64,000 bases of DNA from Sulfuritalea sp. GTDB lineage: Bacteria; Pseudomonadota; Gammaproteobacteria; Burkholderiales; Rhodocyclaceae. Both the position numbers and the translations under genes were made by a program. Location: contig JALNYT010000001.1 in assembly GCA_023229685.1 (NCBI GenBank), positions 620,001 to 684,000 of the forward strand, in the 5' to 3' direction. The number at the start of each line of letters is the position of its first letter. Within the stretch, counting starts at the first letter, position 1. Below the pieces are notes generated by a model. It did no database searches. It worked only from the letters and a program-made list of their open reading frames with translations, and had not been told where the DNA came from. This document shows, piece after piece, positions 33,026-42,179 of this stretch.

Positions 33026-34121
33026 GGCGCAGCGCCTGGTGGTCAAGGTGGGCAGTGCACTGGTCACCAACCACGGCGAAGGTCTGGCCCACGATTTCAT
33101 CGCCGAATGCGCGCGCCAGATCGCTGCGCTGCACGCCGATGGGCGGCAGGTGCTGCTGGTCTCTTCCGGTGCGATCGCTGCCGGCATGCAGCGGCTGGGC
33201 TGGACCACGCGGCCGCACGCCATGCCTGAGCTGCAGGCCGCCGCCGCGGTGGGCCAGATGGGCCTGGCGCAGGCCTACGAAACCACCTTTCTCGACCATG
33301 GCCTGAAAGCTGCCCAGATCCTGCTGACCCACGAAGACCTGGCCGACCGCACACGCTACCTCAACGCCCGCTCGACCCTGCAAACCCTGCTCGATCTCGG
33401 CGTGGTGCCGATCATCAACGAGAACGACACGGTGGTCACCGACGAGATCAAGTTCGGCGACAACGACACGCTGGGGGCGCTGGTGGCGAATCTGGTGGAG
33501 GCCGGAGCGCTGATCATCCTCACCGACCAGAAGGGCCTCTACAGCGCCGATCCGCGCACTGACCCCGCCGCCACGCTGATCAGCGAAGGACGGGCCGACG
33601 ACCGGCGCTTTGAAGCCATGGCCGGCGGCGCCGGCTCGGGCATCAGCAAGGGCGGCATGATCACCAAGGTTCGCGCCGCGCAGCGCGCCGCCAAGAGCGG
33701 CGCCCATACCCTGATCGTCAGCGGCCGCGAGCCCGACTCGCTGCTGGCGGCTGCCCGCGGCGACGCCATCGGCACCCTGCTTTACGCCGTCGAATCACCG
33801 CTGGCGGCGCGCAAGCAATGGCTGGCCGACCACCTGCAACTGGCCGGCGCGCTGACGCTCGATGCGGGCGCGATACAGGCGCTGGCCGGTGGCCGCAGCC
33901 TGCTGGCCGTGGGCGTGGCACGCGTCGAGGGTGACTTCGAGCGCGGCGCGGCGGTCGCCTGTCGCGCCCCCGACGGCCGCGAAATCGCCCGCGGCCTGAT
34001 CAACTATTCAAGCTCGGAAGCCCGCCGCATTGCGGGCCACGGCACGCAGGACATCGAAGCGCTGCTCGGCTACATCGACAGCGCAGAGCTGATCCACCGG
34101 GATAATCTGGTCCTGCTCTGA
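33006..34121 (+). CDS. proB: Glutamate 5-kinase
   Basis: ProB phosphorylates glutamate in the first step of proline synthesis. The 371-residue protein shows an amino-acid kinase domain (LVVKVGSALVTN, then PIINENDTVVTDEIKFGDNDTLGA) and a C-terminal PUA domain from about residue 280 (GALTLDAGAIQAL...VGVARVEGDFERG). proA is not next to it. The start lies inside obgE in the common obgE-proB overlap. A terminator follows at 34137-34163. Confidence 0.97.
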   Translation: MRKRIAEAQRLVVKVGSALVTNHGEGLAHDFIAECARQIAALHADGRQVLLVSSGAIAAGMQRLGWTTRPHAMPELQAAAAVGQMGLAQAYETTFLDHGLKAAQILLTHEDLADRTRYLNARSTLQTLLDLGVVPIINENDTVVTDEIKFGDNDTLGALVANLVEAGALIILTDQKGLYSADPRTDPAATLISEGRADDRRFEAMAGGAGSGISKGGMITKVRAAQRAAKSGAHTLIVSGREPDSLLAAARGDAIGTLLYAVESPLAARKQWLADHLQLAGALTLDAGAIQALAGGRSLLAVGVARVEGDFERGAAVACRAPDGREIARGLINYSSSEARRIAGHGTQDIEALLGYIDSAELIHRDNLVLL

Positions 34122-34136
34122 GACGAGCAAAGTAGC

Positions 34137-34163
34137 AAAAGAGCCACCTGCGGGTGGCTTTTT
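34137..34163 (+). terminator. proB terminator
   Basis: AGCCACC and GGTGGCT pair across a 4-nt loop and are followed by TTTT, a typical rho-independent terminator for the rplU-rpmA-obgE-proB unit. Confidence 0.85.
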
Positions 34164-34243
34164 CACGCCTGCCTGCCGCTGGCTGATGTTCGGCCGGCAA
34201 GCTCGGGGCGGTTCCTGCGGCGGGTCGCCCTGCCCGGCCCAGC

Positions 34244-34275
34244 AAAAAAAACGGCCACCCGAAGGTGGCCGTTTC
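34244..34275 (-). terminator. Porin gene terminator
   Basis: On the minus strand GGTGGCCG... pairs in an 11-bp stem (34249-34259 with 34264-34274, loop CGAA) and runs into eight T residues. It lies 40 bp after the porin stop. The plus-strand reading also ends in TTT, so it may work both ways. Confidence 0.88.
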
Positions 34276-34314
34276 TTACAACTTTGCTGCTACGTCTTGA
34301 TCGACAGGAGTCGA

Positions 34315-35436
34315 TTAGAACGCGTGGTTCATGTTGACCGACAGCTGGGCCGCATCCACGCCGCCAATACCAAGGGTATTGATGGACGTAGCACCGTTGG
34401 CGCCGAGACCGAACAGGTCGTACGTGGCATTGGCCTTGTTATCCAGCTTGGTGTAAGCCACGCCGAGGTTGGTGCGCTTCGACAGCGAACGGCCGTAGGC
34501 CAGCGTGTAGGCATTGGCACCGGTATCGTTGCAACCGCCGCCGCAGAACGAACCGCTAGCATTGTTTGCCTTGGCGTAAGTGAAGGCAACCTGGTTGGCG
34601 CCGAACTCATACGAAATCGGCAGCAGCCATGCGGTGCGCTTGGCTTCGCCGCCAGTCATTTCGAGCTTGGACTGGTTCGCGGCAATACCGATCTTCAGGC
34701 CCATCGGGAAGGTCCAGGCGAACTGCAGCGTGTCGCCGCGCTGATCGCCGGTCCCGGGGGTTGCACCCTTGCCGCCTTCGGTCGTGGCTCTCCAGTAGCT
34801 GTAGCCCGCGATGATCGGGCCATTGGCATACTTCAGCTCGACGTTGGTGGCGCTGCCCTTGCCGGGATCGTTGGCACCGGGGAGGCGCACGCCAGAACCT
34901 TCGTTGCCGCGGAAGCTCGAGGACAGAGCGAGACGGCCAGTGAAGCCAGACATGTTCGGGCTGTTATACATGATCACGTTCGGGGTACGGGTCGTGTTGG
35001 CGATAGCGTTGCCGACGACCTGGGCAAAAATGCCGTTGCCCAGGATGTTTTGCAGGGTGTAAGCCTTGTAGGACTCGATCGCCGTGCCGTAGTGCAGGTC
35101 TTGACGACCCATGGCAACTTCACCCCAGGTGCCGCCGATGTTGATGTTGGAGTTGCCGCCCGCGGATTGGGCCGAACCCATATCAGGTGCCCAGCGATTG
35201 TCGAACACGAAACCGGCATACATGCCGCCGCCCAGATCTTCGCGGCCCTTGAACACGAGCATGGACGACTGGTCGGAAATGCGGTTTTCAGTCGAGGAGT
35301 CACGGCCGGTGACGTTGCTCAGCTTGTATTGCTCAACGGACATACGGACCAGACCGGAAACGGTCACGGTCGATTGGGCGAACGCGCCGCCCGAAACCAG
35401 ACCAGCGATGGCCAGAGCGATAAGTTTCTTTTGCAT
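34315..35436 (-). CDS. General outer-membrane porin (betaproteobacterial type)
   Basis: The 373-residue protein has a signal peptide (MQKKLIALAIAGLVSGGAFA) and the mature start QSTVTVSGLVRMSVEQYK of Gram-negative porins. It keeps the GRQDLHYGT segment near the eyelet and ends in NMNHAF with a terminal phenylalanine for BAM recognition. It should form a trimeric 16-stranded diffusion pore. An extracellular loop holds CGGGC (bases 34531-34545), two cysteines that could form a disulfide, which is uncommon in porins. It has its own terminator and a 249-bp upstream region without another gene. Confidence 0.93.
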   Translation of the reverse strand: MQKKLIALAIAGLVSGGAFAQSTVTVSGLVRMSVEQYKLSNVTGRDSSTENRISDQSSMLVFKGREDLGGGMYAGFVFDNRWAPDMGSAQSAGGNSNINIGGTWGEVAMGRQDLHYGTAIESYKAYTLQNILGNGIFAQVVGNAIANTTRTPNVIMYNSPNMSGFTGRLALSSSFRGNEGSGVRLPGANDPGKGSATNVELKYANGPIIAGYSYWRATTEGGKGATPGTGDQRGDTLQFAWTFPMGLKIGIAANQSKLEMTGGEAKRTAWLLPISYEFGANQVAFTYAKANNASGSFCGGGCNDTGANAYTLAYGRSLSKRTNLGVAYTKLDNKANATYDLFGLGANGATSINTLGIGGVDAAQLSVNMNHAF

Positions 35437-35685
35437 ATATTTTTACTCCAAAGAGAGTTGGTTTAAACAGAGTGCAATGACACCACGTGGTCGGTCACTG
35501 CTCGCTGCCACTGCCCGAATCCGGGAAGCTGGGTACATTCTGCCCTGACAGTCGGGCGACGGACAATCAGCAGCGCATTTTTGGCCCCGCCAAAGATGTA
35601 TTTTGTGGTTTTCTCACAACAAGCAGCGTGAGGCTTGGTGGCTGGCGAACACAACGGCCTTTCGTGGATTCGCGTTCCCGGAGTT

Positions 35686-36873
35686 TCAAGTCAGGGTCAC
35701 GCGGGCAAATTTTCGTTTGCCGACCTGCAACACGACACAATCTCCGGCATTCAGCGCCGCATTGCGATCGCCGACTTTCGCGCCGTTGATCCGCACCCCA
35801 CCGCCATCGATCATGCGCAGGGCATCCGAGGTGCTGGGCGTCAGGCCGGCGGCCTTCAGCACCTGGGCCAGGGACCCCGCGGCGACTCTGATCTCGGGCA
35901 TGTCCTCGGGCAGCACGCCGCGCTGGAAGCGGGCCTCGAACTCGGCCAAGGCAGCATCCGCAGCCTTTGCCGAGTGAAAACGGGCGACGATCTCCTGCCC
36001 CAGCAGCACCTTGACGTCGCGCGGATTGCGTCCCGCGGCCACTTCGCGCTTGAAACCGGCAATCTCGTCAATGGCACGAAACGACAGCAGCTCGTAGTAG
36101 CGCCACATCAGCTCATCCGACACCGACATCAGCTTGCCGAAGATCTCGGTGGGCGACTCGGCAATGCCGATGTAGTTGCCCAGGGATTTCGACATCTTGT
36201 TGACCCCGTCCAGTCCCTCCAGCAGGGGCATCATCAACACACACTGCGGCGGCTGGCCGTAGTGCTTCTGCAGTTCGCGCCCGACCAGCAGATTGAACTT
36301 CTGGTCGGTGCCGCCCAGTTCCACATCCGACTTCATGGCCACCGAGTCGTATCCCTGGCACAGCGGATAGAGGAATTCATGAATGGCGATGGGCTGGCCG
36401 CCAAGGTAGCGCTTGGAAAAGTCGTCGCGCTCGAGCATGCGCGCCACCGTGTGGCGGGCGGCAAGCTTGATCATGCCCGCCGCGCCGAGAGGCTCGAACC
36501 AGGTCGAGTTGAAGCAGACTTCGGTCTTTTGCGGGTCGAGTATCTTGAACACCTGCTCCCGATAGGTGTCCGCGTTCTCCAGTATCTGCTCGCGGGACAG
36601 CGGCGGGCGGGTCGCGTTCTTGCCGCTCGGATCGCCGATCATTCCGGTGAAGTCTCCGATCAGGAACATCACATGGTGGCCGAGATCCTGAAAATGCCTC
36701 AGCTTGTTGATCAGCACGGTGTGTCCGAGATGAAGGTCCGGCGCGGTCGGATCGAAGCCCGCCTTGACCCGCAAGGGACGGCCGGATTTCAGCTTTTCGA
36801 CGAGTTCCGTCTCGATCAGCAGTTCGTCGGCGCCGCGCTTGATCAGTGCCAGTTGGGAGTCGATATCGACCAT
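35686..36873 (-). CDS. tyrS: Tyrosyl-tRNA synthetase
   Basis: The 395-residue class I synthetase contains the HIGH-type motif HLGHTVLI (about 46), the tyrosine-binding segment with QGYDSVAMKSDVELGGTDQKFN, the KMSKS loop at about 230 (NKMSKSLGN), and a C-terminal S4 RNA-binding domain from about 330. It belongs to the TyrZ-like subclass with the long HLGH spacing. It is divergent from the M23 peptidase gene across about 75 bp. Confidence 0.97.
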   Translation of the reverse strand: MVDIDSQLALIKRGADELLIETELVEKLKSGRPLRVKAGFDPTAPDLHLGHTVLINKLRHFQDLGHHVMFLIGDFTGMIGDPSGKNATRPPLSREQILENADTYREQVFKILDPQKTEVCFNSTWFEPLGAAGMIKLAARHTVARMLERDDFSKRYLGGQPIAIHEFLYPLCQGYDSVAMKSDVELGGTDQKFNLLVGRELQKHYGQPPQCVLMMPLLEGLDGVNKMSKSLGNYIGIAESPTEIFGKLMSVSDELMWRYYELLSFRAIDEIAGFKREVAAGRNPRDVKVLLGQEIVARFHSAKAADAALAEFEARFQRGVLPEDMPEIRVAAGSLAQVLKAAGLTPSTSDALRMIDGGGVRINGAKVGDRNAALNAGDCVVLQVGKRKFARVTLT

Positions 36874-36888
36874 GATGATTAACCCGGT

Positions 36889-36916
36889 TTGACGGAAGGG
36901 GGATATTTGCTACACT
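36889..36916 (+). promoter_or_regulatory. Promoter of the M23 peptidase gene
   Basis: TTGACG (36889-36894), a 16-bp spacer and TACACT (36911-36916) form a promoter. Its position rules out the TTG at 36889 as the start of translation. Confidence 0.7.
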
Positions 36917-36948
36917 CACCCGACTTTTTAGGCGGTCCGCCCATCCAA

Positions 36949-38289
36949 TTGCATAAAAACAAGAGCGAGATTTTAGCGCAACTCCGTCACTACCGATCCG
37001 AACGACCCGCGCATTTCTGGGCCGGCGTTGGCGTGGTCGGCGTTTCGCTGTTCAGCATGGTCGCCGCATTTGGCACGGTGAATGACGCCCCTTTGACGGA
37101 CATACCGCGGCAGCAGGTGGTCGAACGGTTGGCGCTGCCGTCCCTCGACGCGACTGCAGATAACGGCCAGGGCTTCCTGCGCGAAGAACGGGTGCAGCGC
37201 GGCGACACGGTGATGGGCTTGCTGCAGCGTCTCGGCGTCGACGATCCCGCCGCTGTGAGCTTTCTGAAGGGCAATGCTTCTGCCCATAGCCTGTTCCGCC
37301 AACTCAGCCCGGGCAAGAACGTAACGGCGCGAACTGGCCCGCAAGGCGAACTGCAGATGCTCGTGTTCCCGCTCAACGGCGGCAAGGACCAGGCTTTGGT
37401 CGTCGAACGCGGGGCCGACCGGTTTTCGGCATCGGAGCAGGCCCTGCCGCTGGAAACCCAGGTGGTCATGAAGTCCGCGGAAATCCGTTTTTCCCTGTTC
37501 GGCGCAACGGATGCGGCGGGGATTCCGGACTCGGTCGCGACACAGCTGGCGGACATTTTCGGCGGCGACATCGATTTTCATCGCGATCTGCGCAAGGGCG
37601 ACCGCTTCGCCGTGATCTACGAATCCGTGAATTACCTCGGTCGCGCCGTGCGGACCGGGCGCATCCTCGCCGCCGAGTTCGTCAACAACGGCAAGACCTA
37701 CCGAGCCGCATGGTTCGCCGATCCGGCGGGCGGCGAAAATAGCAGCGGCTATTACACCGCCGACGGCAAGAACATCCGCAAGGCCTTCCTGCGCTCTCCG
37801 CTGGAATTTTCGCGCATCACCTCAGGGTTCACGTTCGCGCGCTTCCATCCCGTCCTGCAGCAATGGCGTGCACACAAGGGCATCGACTACGGCGCTCCGG
37901 TCGGCACCCGGGTCAAGGCTACCGGCAACGGCGTGGTCGAGTATGTGGGCGTACAAGGAGGCTACGGCAAAGTCGTCGTCCTGCGTCACCAAAGCAGTTA
38001 CACCACGCTCTACGGTCATCTGTCGGGCTTTGCACCCGGCCTGCGCAAAGGCAATCGCGTCAGTCAGGGTGATGTAATCGGCTTCGTTGGCGCCACCGGA
38101 CTCGCCACCGGCCCGCACCTGCATTACGAATTCCGCGTCAGCGGGGTGCATCAGAATCCTCTGGCGATGGCCTTGCCCACTGCGCTGCCATTGACGCCCC
38201 GGCAGCTGGCCCTGTTCCGGGAGGGAACCGAGGCTCAACTCGCTCGTCTCGACCTGATTCGCGGACTCGACCTCGCCCAGGCGGATTGA
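36949..38289 (+). CDS. M23-family peptidoglycan endopeptidase
   Basis: The protein has an N-terminal membrane anchor (HFWAGVGVVGVSLFSMVAAFG, starting about residue 23), an OapA/LysM-like region (VQRGDTVMGLLQRLGV), and a C-terminal peptidase M23 domain with SGFTFARFHPVLQQWRAHKGIDY, GHLSGF and the zinc motif HLHYEFRV. This HxH set indicates an active LytM enzyme that cuts peptide crosslinks in the periplasm. The frame is open from 36889, but the promoter lies there, so I use TTG 36949 (446 residues); the start remains uncertain. anmK starts 1 nt after its stop, joining wall cutting to muropeptide recycling. Confidence 0.88.
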   Translation: MHKNKSEILAQLRHYRSERPAHFWAGVGVVGVSLFSMVAAFGTVNDAPLTDIPRQQVVERLALPSLDATADNGQGFLREERVQRGDTVMGLLQRLGVDDPAAVSFLKGNASAHSLFRQLSPGKNVTARTGPQGELQMLVFPLNGGKDQALVVERGADRFSASEQALPLETQVVMKSAEIRFSLFGATDAAGIPDSVATQLADIFGGDIDFHRDLRKGDRFAVIYESVNYLGRAVRTGRILAAEFVNNGKTYRAAWFADPAGGENSSGYYTADGKNIRKAFLRSPLEFSRITSGFTFARFHPVLQQWRAHKGIDYGAPVGTRVKATGNGVVEYVGVQGGYGKVVVLRHQSSYTTLYGHLSGFAPGLRKGNRVSQGDVIGFVGATGLATGPHLHYEFRVSGVHQNPLAMALPTALPLTPRQLALFREGTEAQLARLDLIRGLDLAQAD

Positions 38290-38290
38290 C

Positions 38291-39391
38291 ATGGCATCGC
38301 CTGTGTCGCTGGTCGCAGGGCTGATGTCCGGGACCAGCCTCGATGGCGTCGATGCCGCTTTGGTCGACTTCTCCGCAGGCCAGCCGCGCACGCTTGCAAC
38401 CTTCTGGCTGCCATACCCGGCCACCATTCGGCAGCAGGCCTTGCAGCTGCAGGCGGCGCAACACGATGAAATTCACTCGGCAGCGTTGCTTGCCAACGAA
38501 TTGGCACGATCTTACGCCGAAGCCGTGCGCCAGGTGCTCGCCAGCGCCGGTGTGGATGCGGCGCAGGTTGCGGCCATCGGCTGCCATGGGCAGACCATCC
38601 GCCATCGGCCGGCGGCCGGCTATAGCGTGCAGCTGAACAATCCCGCGCTGCTGGCGGAACTTGCCGGAATCACCGTGGTGGCCGATTTCCGCAGCCGCGA
38701 TATTGCCGCGGGAGGGCAGGGTGCGCCGCTGGTACCGGCTTTTCATGCCGCAGCGTTTGGCGATCCGGAGCGGCATCGGGCCATTCTCAACGTCGGCGGC
38801 ATCGCCAACCTCACCGACCTGAATCCAGGGCAACCGGTGCGCGGTTTCGACTGCGGCCCCGGCAATCTGTTGATGGATGCGTGGATCGAGCACCATCAGG
38901 GGCTGCGCTACGACGAAGCGGGTAACTGGGCGCGCCAGGGAAGCGTGCTTCCGGAATTACTCCACGGCCTGCTCAAGGATGCCTTCTTCAGCACAAGTCC
39001 GCCCAAAAGTTGCGGCCGAGACGAATTCAATACCTCGTGGCTCGCGCGTCGTCTTGCCGGCAGCGAACGGCCGGAGAACGTCCAGGCCACCCTGCTGGAA
39101 CTCACCGCCGTATCTGCAACTCAGGCCATCGGCCGCTGGTGCGGCAGCCCTCGCGAGCTTTTCGTCTGTGGTGGGGGGGCGCGCAATCAAGCCTTGATGG
39201 CGCGCCTGCAACACCATCTGCCGAATTGCCGTGTCGCCAGCACCGACTCTCTCGGCCAACCGGCCGACTGGGTCGAGGCGGTGGCCTTTGCCTGGCTGGC
39301 GTGGCGCACCTTGCACGGTGAACCGGGCAATCTTGCTGAAGTTACCGGCGCCCGTGGACCGCGAGTCCTCGGCGCCATCTACCCGCGGTAG
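38291..39391 (+). CDS. anmK: Anhydro-N-acetylmuramic acid kinase
   Basis: AnmK phosphorylates and opens 1,6-anhydroMurNAc released by wall turnover, giving MurNAc-6-P. The 366-residue protein has the N-terminal nucleotide loop GLMSGTSLDGVDAAL, the catalytic-region RDIAAGGQGAPLVPAFH with the aspartate preceding it, NVGGIANLT, and the C-terminal FVCGGGARNQALM. Length matches the family. It is probably translated with the upstream peptidase gene. Confidence 0.96.
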   Translation: MASPVSLVAGLMSGTSLDGVDAALVDFSAGQPRTLATFWLPYPATIRQQALQLQAAQHDEIHSAALLANELARSYAEAVRQVLASAGVDAAQVAAIGCHGQTIRHRPAAGYSVQLNNPALLAELAGITVVADFRSRDIAAGGQGAPLVPAFHAAAFGDPERHRAILNVGGIANLTDLNPGQPVRGFDCGPGNLLMDAWIEHHQGLRYDEAGNWARQGSVLPELLHGLLKDAFFSTSPPKSCGRDEFNTSWLARRLAGSERPENVQATLLELTAVSATQAIGRWCGSPRELFVCGGGARNQALMARLQHHLPNCRVASTDSLGQPADWVEAVAFAWLAWRTLHGEPGNLAEVTGARGPRVLGAIYPR

Positions 39392-39443
39392 ACGACAAAG
39401 GCGCGGAGCCCATAAGCCCGCGCCTCGGTTCAACGCATTCGAA

Positions 39444-39794
39444 TCAGGACGAGAACGACGATCCGCAACCGCAGGTGCTGGTGGCGTTCGGGTTCTTGAT
39501 CACAAACTGCGAACCCTCAAGGCCCTCGGAGTAATCAATTTCGGCGCCGACCAGATACTGATAGCTCATCGGATCGATCAGCAACGCCACACCGTCCTTT
39601 TCCATCACGGTGTCGTCTTCGTTGGTCACTTCATCGAAAGTAAACCCATACTGGAAGCCGGAGCATCCGCCGCCGGTCACAAACACGCGCAGTTTGAGTT
39701 CGGGATTGCCTTCTTCGGCGATGAGTTCCTTGACCTTGGCCGCTGCGTTATCAGTGAAATTGAGAGGTGCCGGCATTTCGGTGGGTGCGTTCAT
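39444..39794 (-). CDS. erpA: Iron-sulfur cluster insertion protein ErpA
   Basis: This 116-residue A-type carrier keeps the three cluster cysteines: Cys44 in GGGCSGFQYGF and Cys108 and Cys110 in TSTCGCGSSF. ErpA transfers [4Fe-4S] clusters to enzymes such as IspG/IspH. The absence of isc genes nearby and its stand-alone place support ErpA rather than IscA. It may share a transcript with the bactofilin gene 75 bp upstream. Confidence 0.94.
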   Translation of the reverse strand: MNAPTEMPAPLNFTDNAAAKVKELIAEEGNPELKLRVFVTGGGCSGFQYGFTFDEVTNEDDTVMEKDGVALLIDPMSYQYLVGAEIDYSEGLEGSQFVIKNPNATSTCGCGSSFSS

Positions 39795-39868
39795 GGTGTT
39801 CTCCTGTGGGTATGGCGCAATGGGACACTATGTGTGTCCGCAAATTATGGTTTCAATAGCGCAGAAGG

Positions 39869-40270
39869 TCAATTACTGGCCGCCAGCTTCAATTCGACTG
39901 CCTTCGCCGGCAAACCCTGATGCACCAGGCGGCCCTGCACTACGGCCCCGAGATGCATCTCGATCGTGCTGTACTCGACATCACCCGTGACCCGGGCGCG
40001 CGTCTGAAGTTCAAGAAAATCGCTTGAATGCACCGCGCCGATGACGGTTCCGTTGATTACCAGATGCGAAACGGAAATCTCGCCCTCGATCCGCGCGTGC
40101 TCGCTGATCACCAGCGTCGCCGGTTGTCCGTCGGCGCCGCGTACATTGCCCTTGATTTCGCCATCCACACGCAGACCGCCGGTAAAGGTCACGTCGCCAT
40201 CCAGCGAAGTGCCGACACCAATCAGGCTGTCGATGCGGCCTTGCGGCTTGTTGGTTTTCTTGCCAAACAT
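39869..40270 (-). CDS. Bactofilin (DUF583)
   Basis: The 133-residue protein is a single bactofilin beta-helix with short polar tails: repeated short strands such as LRVDGEIKGNV, ISEHARIEGEISVSHLVINGTVIGAV and TGDVEYSTIEMHLGAVVQG. Bactofilins self-assemble into cytoskeletal filaments that place cell-wall enzymes. The lone basic start MFGKKTNK may bind membrane. The M23 peptidase and anmK genes are about 0.5-2 kb away on the other strand, a frequent neighbourhood that suggests a shared role in cell shape. Confidence 0.92.
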   Translation of the reverse strand: MFGKKTNKPQGRIDSLIGVGTSLDGDVTFTGGLRVDGEIKGNVRGADGQPATLVISEHARIEGEISVSHLVINGTVIGAVHSSDFLELQTRARVTGDVEYSTIEMHLGAVVQGRLVHQGLPAKAVELKLAASN

Positions 40271-40313
40271 TATTGGAATCTCCTGACCTGTAATTCTTGC
40301 GAAGGCGTGCCGC

Positions 40314-41081
40314 TCAAAGAGCTACGCTCTGACTGGCCTTGACCACGCCATCCTGAATCAACCGCGCCTCGACACGCTGGATCCGCTCGTCGGCGGCCAC
40401 CTTGAACGTGCCTTCCAGTCGCCGGAAGTACCGAAAATTCACTTTGTACTGGCTGGCTGCCGGATCCCCCGCGGCGGGAAACTGCATCATAACAGTCTCT
40501 TTGCCTCGCTGCACGGTAGCAATCAGCTGGATCGCACCGTTGAATTCCTTGTCTTTTTTGTCCCAGGTTTGTGCCACCAGGAGGCGATAGCGATATTGGC
40601 CGCCGCCGGCGGGAAGAATCTGCAGCCGACTGATCGCGAGACCCGAATCCCCGGCCGGCCCTCCCGCCAGGCTTTCAAACGTCGCCAGATCCGACTTGAG
40701 ACGGGTGTTTTCCTCTTCCAGCGCCCGGATCTGATGGGAAAGCTGCTCCTGCGAGGTGCTTTCGATACGCAAGCGGCTTTCGCTGGCATTCGCCACCGTG
40801 CGGGCAGCCTCCAGTTCAGTCTCCAACTGGGCGATACGCTCCCGCATGCCGGCGATTTCGTGCTCGCTGGCGCCCTGGTGAAAACCGGCAAAGCGCTGCC
40901 CGGCGTCATAAATCCAGCCGGCCAGCGCCAGCGACGCGCCGGCAAGAATCACCACAGACAGTGCCCGCCAGTACCACGGCAGATGTGTCCGTACTGCGAC
41001 CCGCGGCGCAGAAATGCCAAAGCGGCCACGCAGCCGCCTCAGCGTCAGGGCAAGACGGGAACTTGCGAAAGGCCCGAGCAT
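40314..41081 (-). CDS. DUF6776-type membrane coiled-coil protein
   Basis: The function is unknown. The 255-residue protein has a basic cytoplasmic N-terminus, one membrane helix (about residues 38-58), a coiled coil rich in E, R and L (about 73-135), and a C-terminal beta-rich domain (LLVAQTWDKKDKEFNG and FRRLEGTFKVAADERI). It is a betaproteobacterial conserved protein that I associate with DUF6776. Its start overlaps the end of argC by 37 nt, and the bactofilin gene follows 43 nt later. This suggests a membrane partner of the bactofilin, which is inference. Confidence 0.75.
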   Translation of the reverse strand: MLGPFASSRLALTLRRLRGRFGISAPRVAVRTHLPWYWRALSVVILAGASLALAGWIYDAGQRFAGFHQGASEHEIAGMRERIAQLETELEAARTVANASESRLRIESTSQEQLSHQIRALEEENTRLKSDLATFESLAGGPAGDSGLAISRLQILPAGGGQYRYRLLVAQTWDKKDKEFNGAIQLIATVQRGKETVMMQFPAAGDPAASQYKVNFRYFRRLEGTFKVAADERIQRVEARLIQDGVVKASQSVAL

Positions 41082-42082
41082 TCGTCCACACCAAACATGA
41101 TGTTCATGTTCTGCACTGCCTGCCCCGCGGCCCCTTTGACCAGGTTGTCGATCACCGAAAGCACCACCAGAGTATCGCCGCCCTGCGGCCGATGCAGCGC
41201 GATCCGGCAGGTATTGGCCGCGCGCACCGAACGCGTCTCGGGATGCGATTGCGGCGGCAACACGTCCACGAAAGGCTCGGTGGCGTAGCGCCGTTCGAAC
41301 AAGGCCTGAAAATCCTCTTCGCGCGTGATGCGGGCGTAGAGCGTCGCATGAATGCCGCGAATCATCGGCGTCAAGTGCGGCACGAAGGTCAGCCCAACCT
41401 CGCTCGCCGCCTTCCCGGCGGCACGCGCCAAGCCCTGCCGGATTTCCGGCAGGTGACGGTGGCCCGGCACCCCATAAGCCTTGAAATTATCCGACGCCTC
41501 GGAAAACAGCGTGCCGATTTCGGCCTTGCGACCGGCGCCGGACACGCCCGACTTGGCATCCGCGATCAGATGCTCGAGGTCGACGCAGCGGGATTCCACC
41601 AGCGGCAGGAAACCGAGTTGCGTCGCTGTCGGGTAACAACCCGGGTTCGCCACCAGCCTGGCCGTGCGAATCTGCTCGCGATTCACCTCGGGCAAGCCAT
41701 ACACCGCCTCGGCGACCAGCGCCGGACTGGCATGGCTCATGCCGTACCACTGCTCCCACAGCGCGATGTCCTTGATGCGGAAATCAGCCGCCAGATCAAT
41801 GACCTTGACGCCGGAGTCGAGCAGGCTGGCGGCCTGCTGCATGGCGATGCCGTTGGGGGTGGCGAAGAACACCACATCGCACGCGTGCAGCGGTGCATCC
41901 TTCGGATCGCTGAATTTCAGATTCACGGCGCCGCGAAGGCTGGGAAACATGTCCGCGACCGCCGTTCCGGCCTCGCCACGCGAGGTGATGGCCGTCAGTT
42001 CAACGTCGGAATGCCTTGCCAGCAGGCGCAGCAATTCCACCCCCGTGTAGCCCGTGCCGCCGACGATACCCGCCTTGATCAT
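41045..42082 (-). CDS. argC: N-acetyl-gamma-glutamyl-phosphate reductase
   Basis: ArgC reduces N-acetylglutamyl phosphate to the semialdehyde in arginine synthesis. The 345-residue protein has the NADP loop GIVGGTGYTGVELLRLL at its N-terminus and catalytic Cys in ANPGCYPTATQLGF (about residue 149). A conserved GHRHLPEI follows near residue 208. ATG 42082 gives the standard length; the frame open to 42253 runs through a terminator and into rpsI. It follows rpsI. Confidence 0.97.
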   Translation of the reverse strand: MIKAGIVGGTGYTGVELLRLLARHSDVELTAITSRGEAGTAVADMFPSLRGAVNLKFSDPKDAPLHACDVVFFATPNGIAMQQAASLLDSGVKVIDLAADFRIKDIALWEQWYGMSHASPALVAEAVYGLPEVNREQIRTARLVANPGCYPTATQLGFLPLVESRCVDLEHLIADAKSGVSGAGRKAEIGTLFSEASDNFKAYGVPGHRHLPEIRQGLARAAGKAASEVGLTFVPHLTPMIRGIHATLYARITREEDFQALFERRYATEPFVDVLPPQSHPETRSVRAANTCRIALHRPQGGDTLVVLSVIDNLVKGAAGQAVQNMNIMFGVDECSGLSQVPVLP

Positions 42083-42127
42083 GCCGAACTCCTTGCAGCG
42101 AATGGTTGATGGTAACCCGTAAAGACG

Positions 42128-42151
42128 CAAAAGCCGCCCGAAGGCGGCTTT
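42128..42151 (-). terminator. rplM-rpsI terminator
   Basis: AAAAGCCGCC and GGCGGCTTTT form a 10-bp stem around CGAA, with a short T-run on the minus strand, 28 bp after the rpsI stop and 46 bp before argC. Confidence 0.85.
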
Positions 42152-42179
42152 TGGACAACAGCGAAACAGCCGCTGATGC

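Noticed and set aside
34186..35466. Long plus-strand open frame (426 codons) opposite the porin gene
   Set aside because: The minus-strand reading has a signal peptide, porin motifs and terminal Phe. The plus-strand product is a low-information shadow typical of high-GC DNA.
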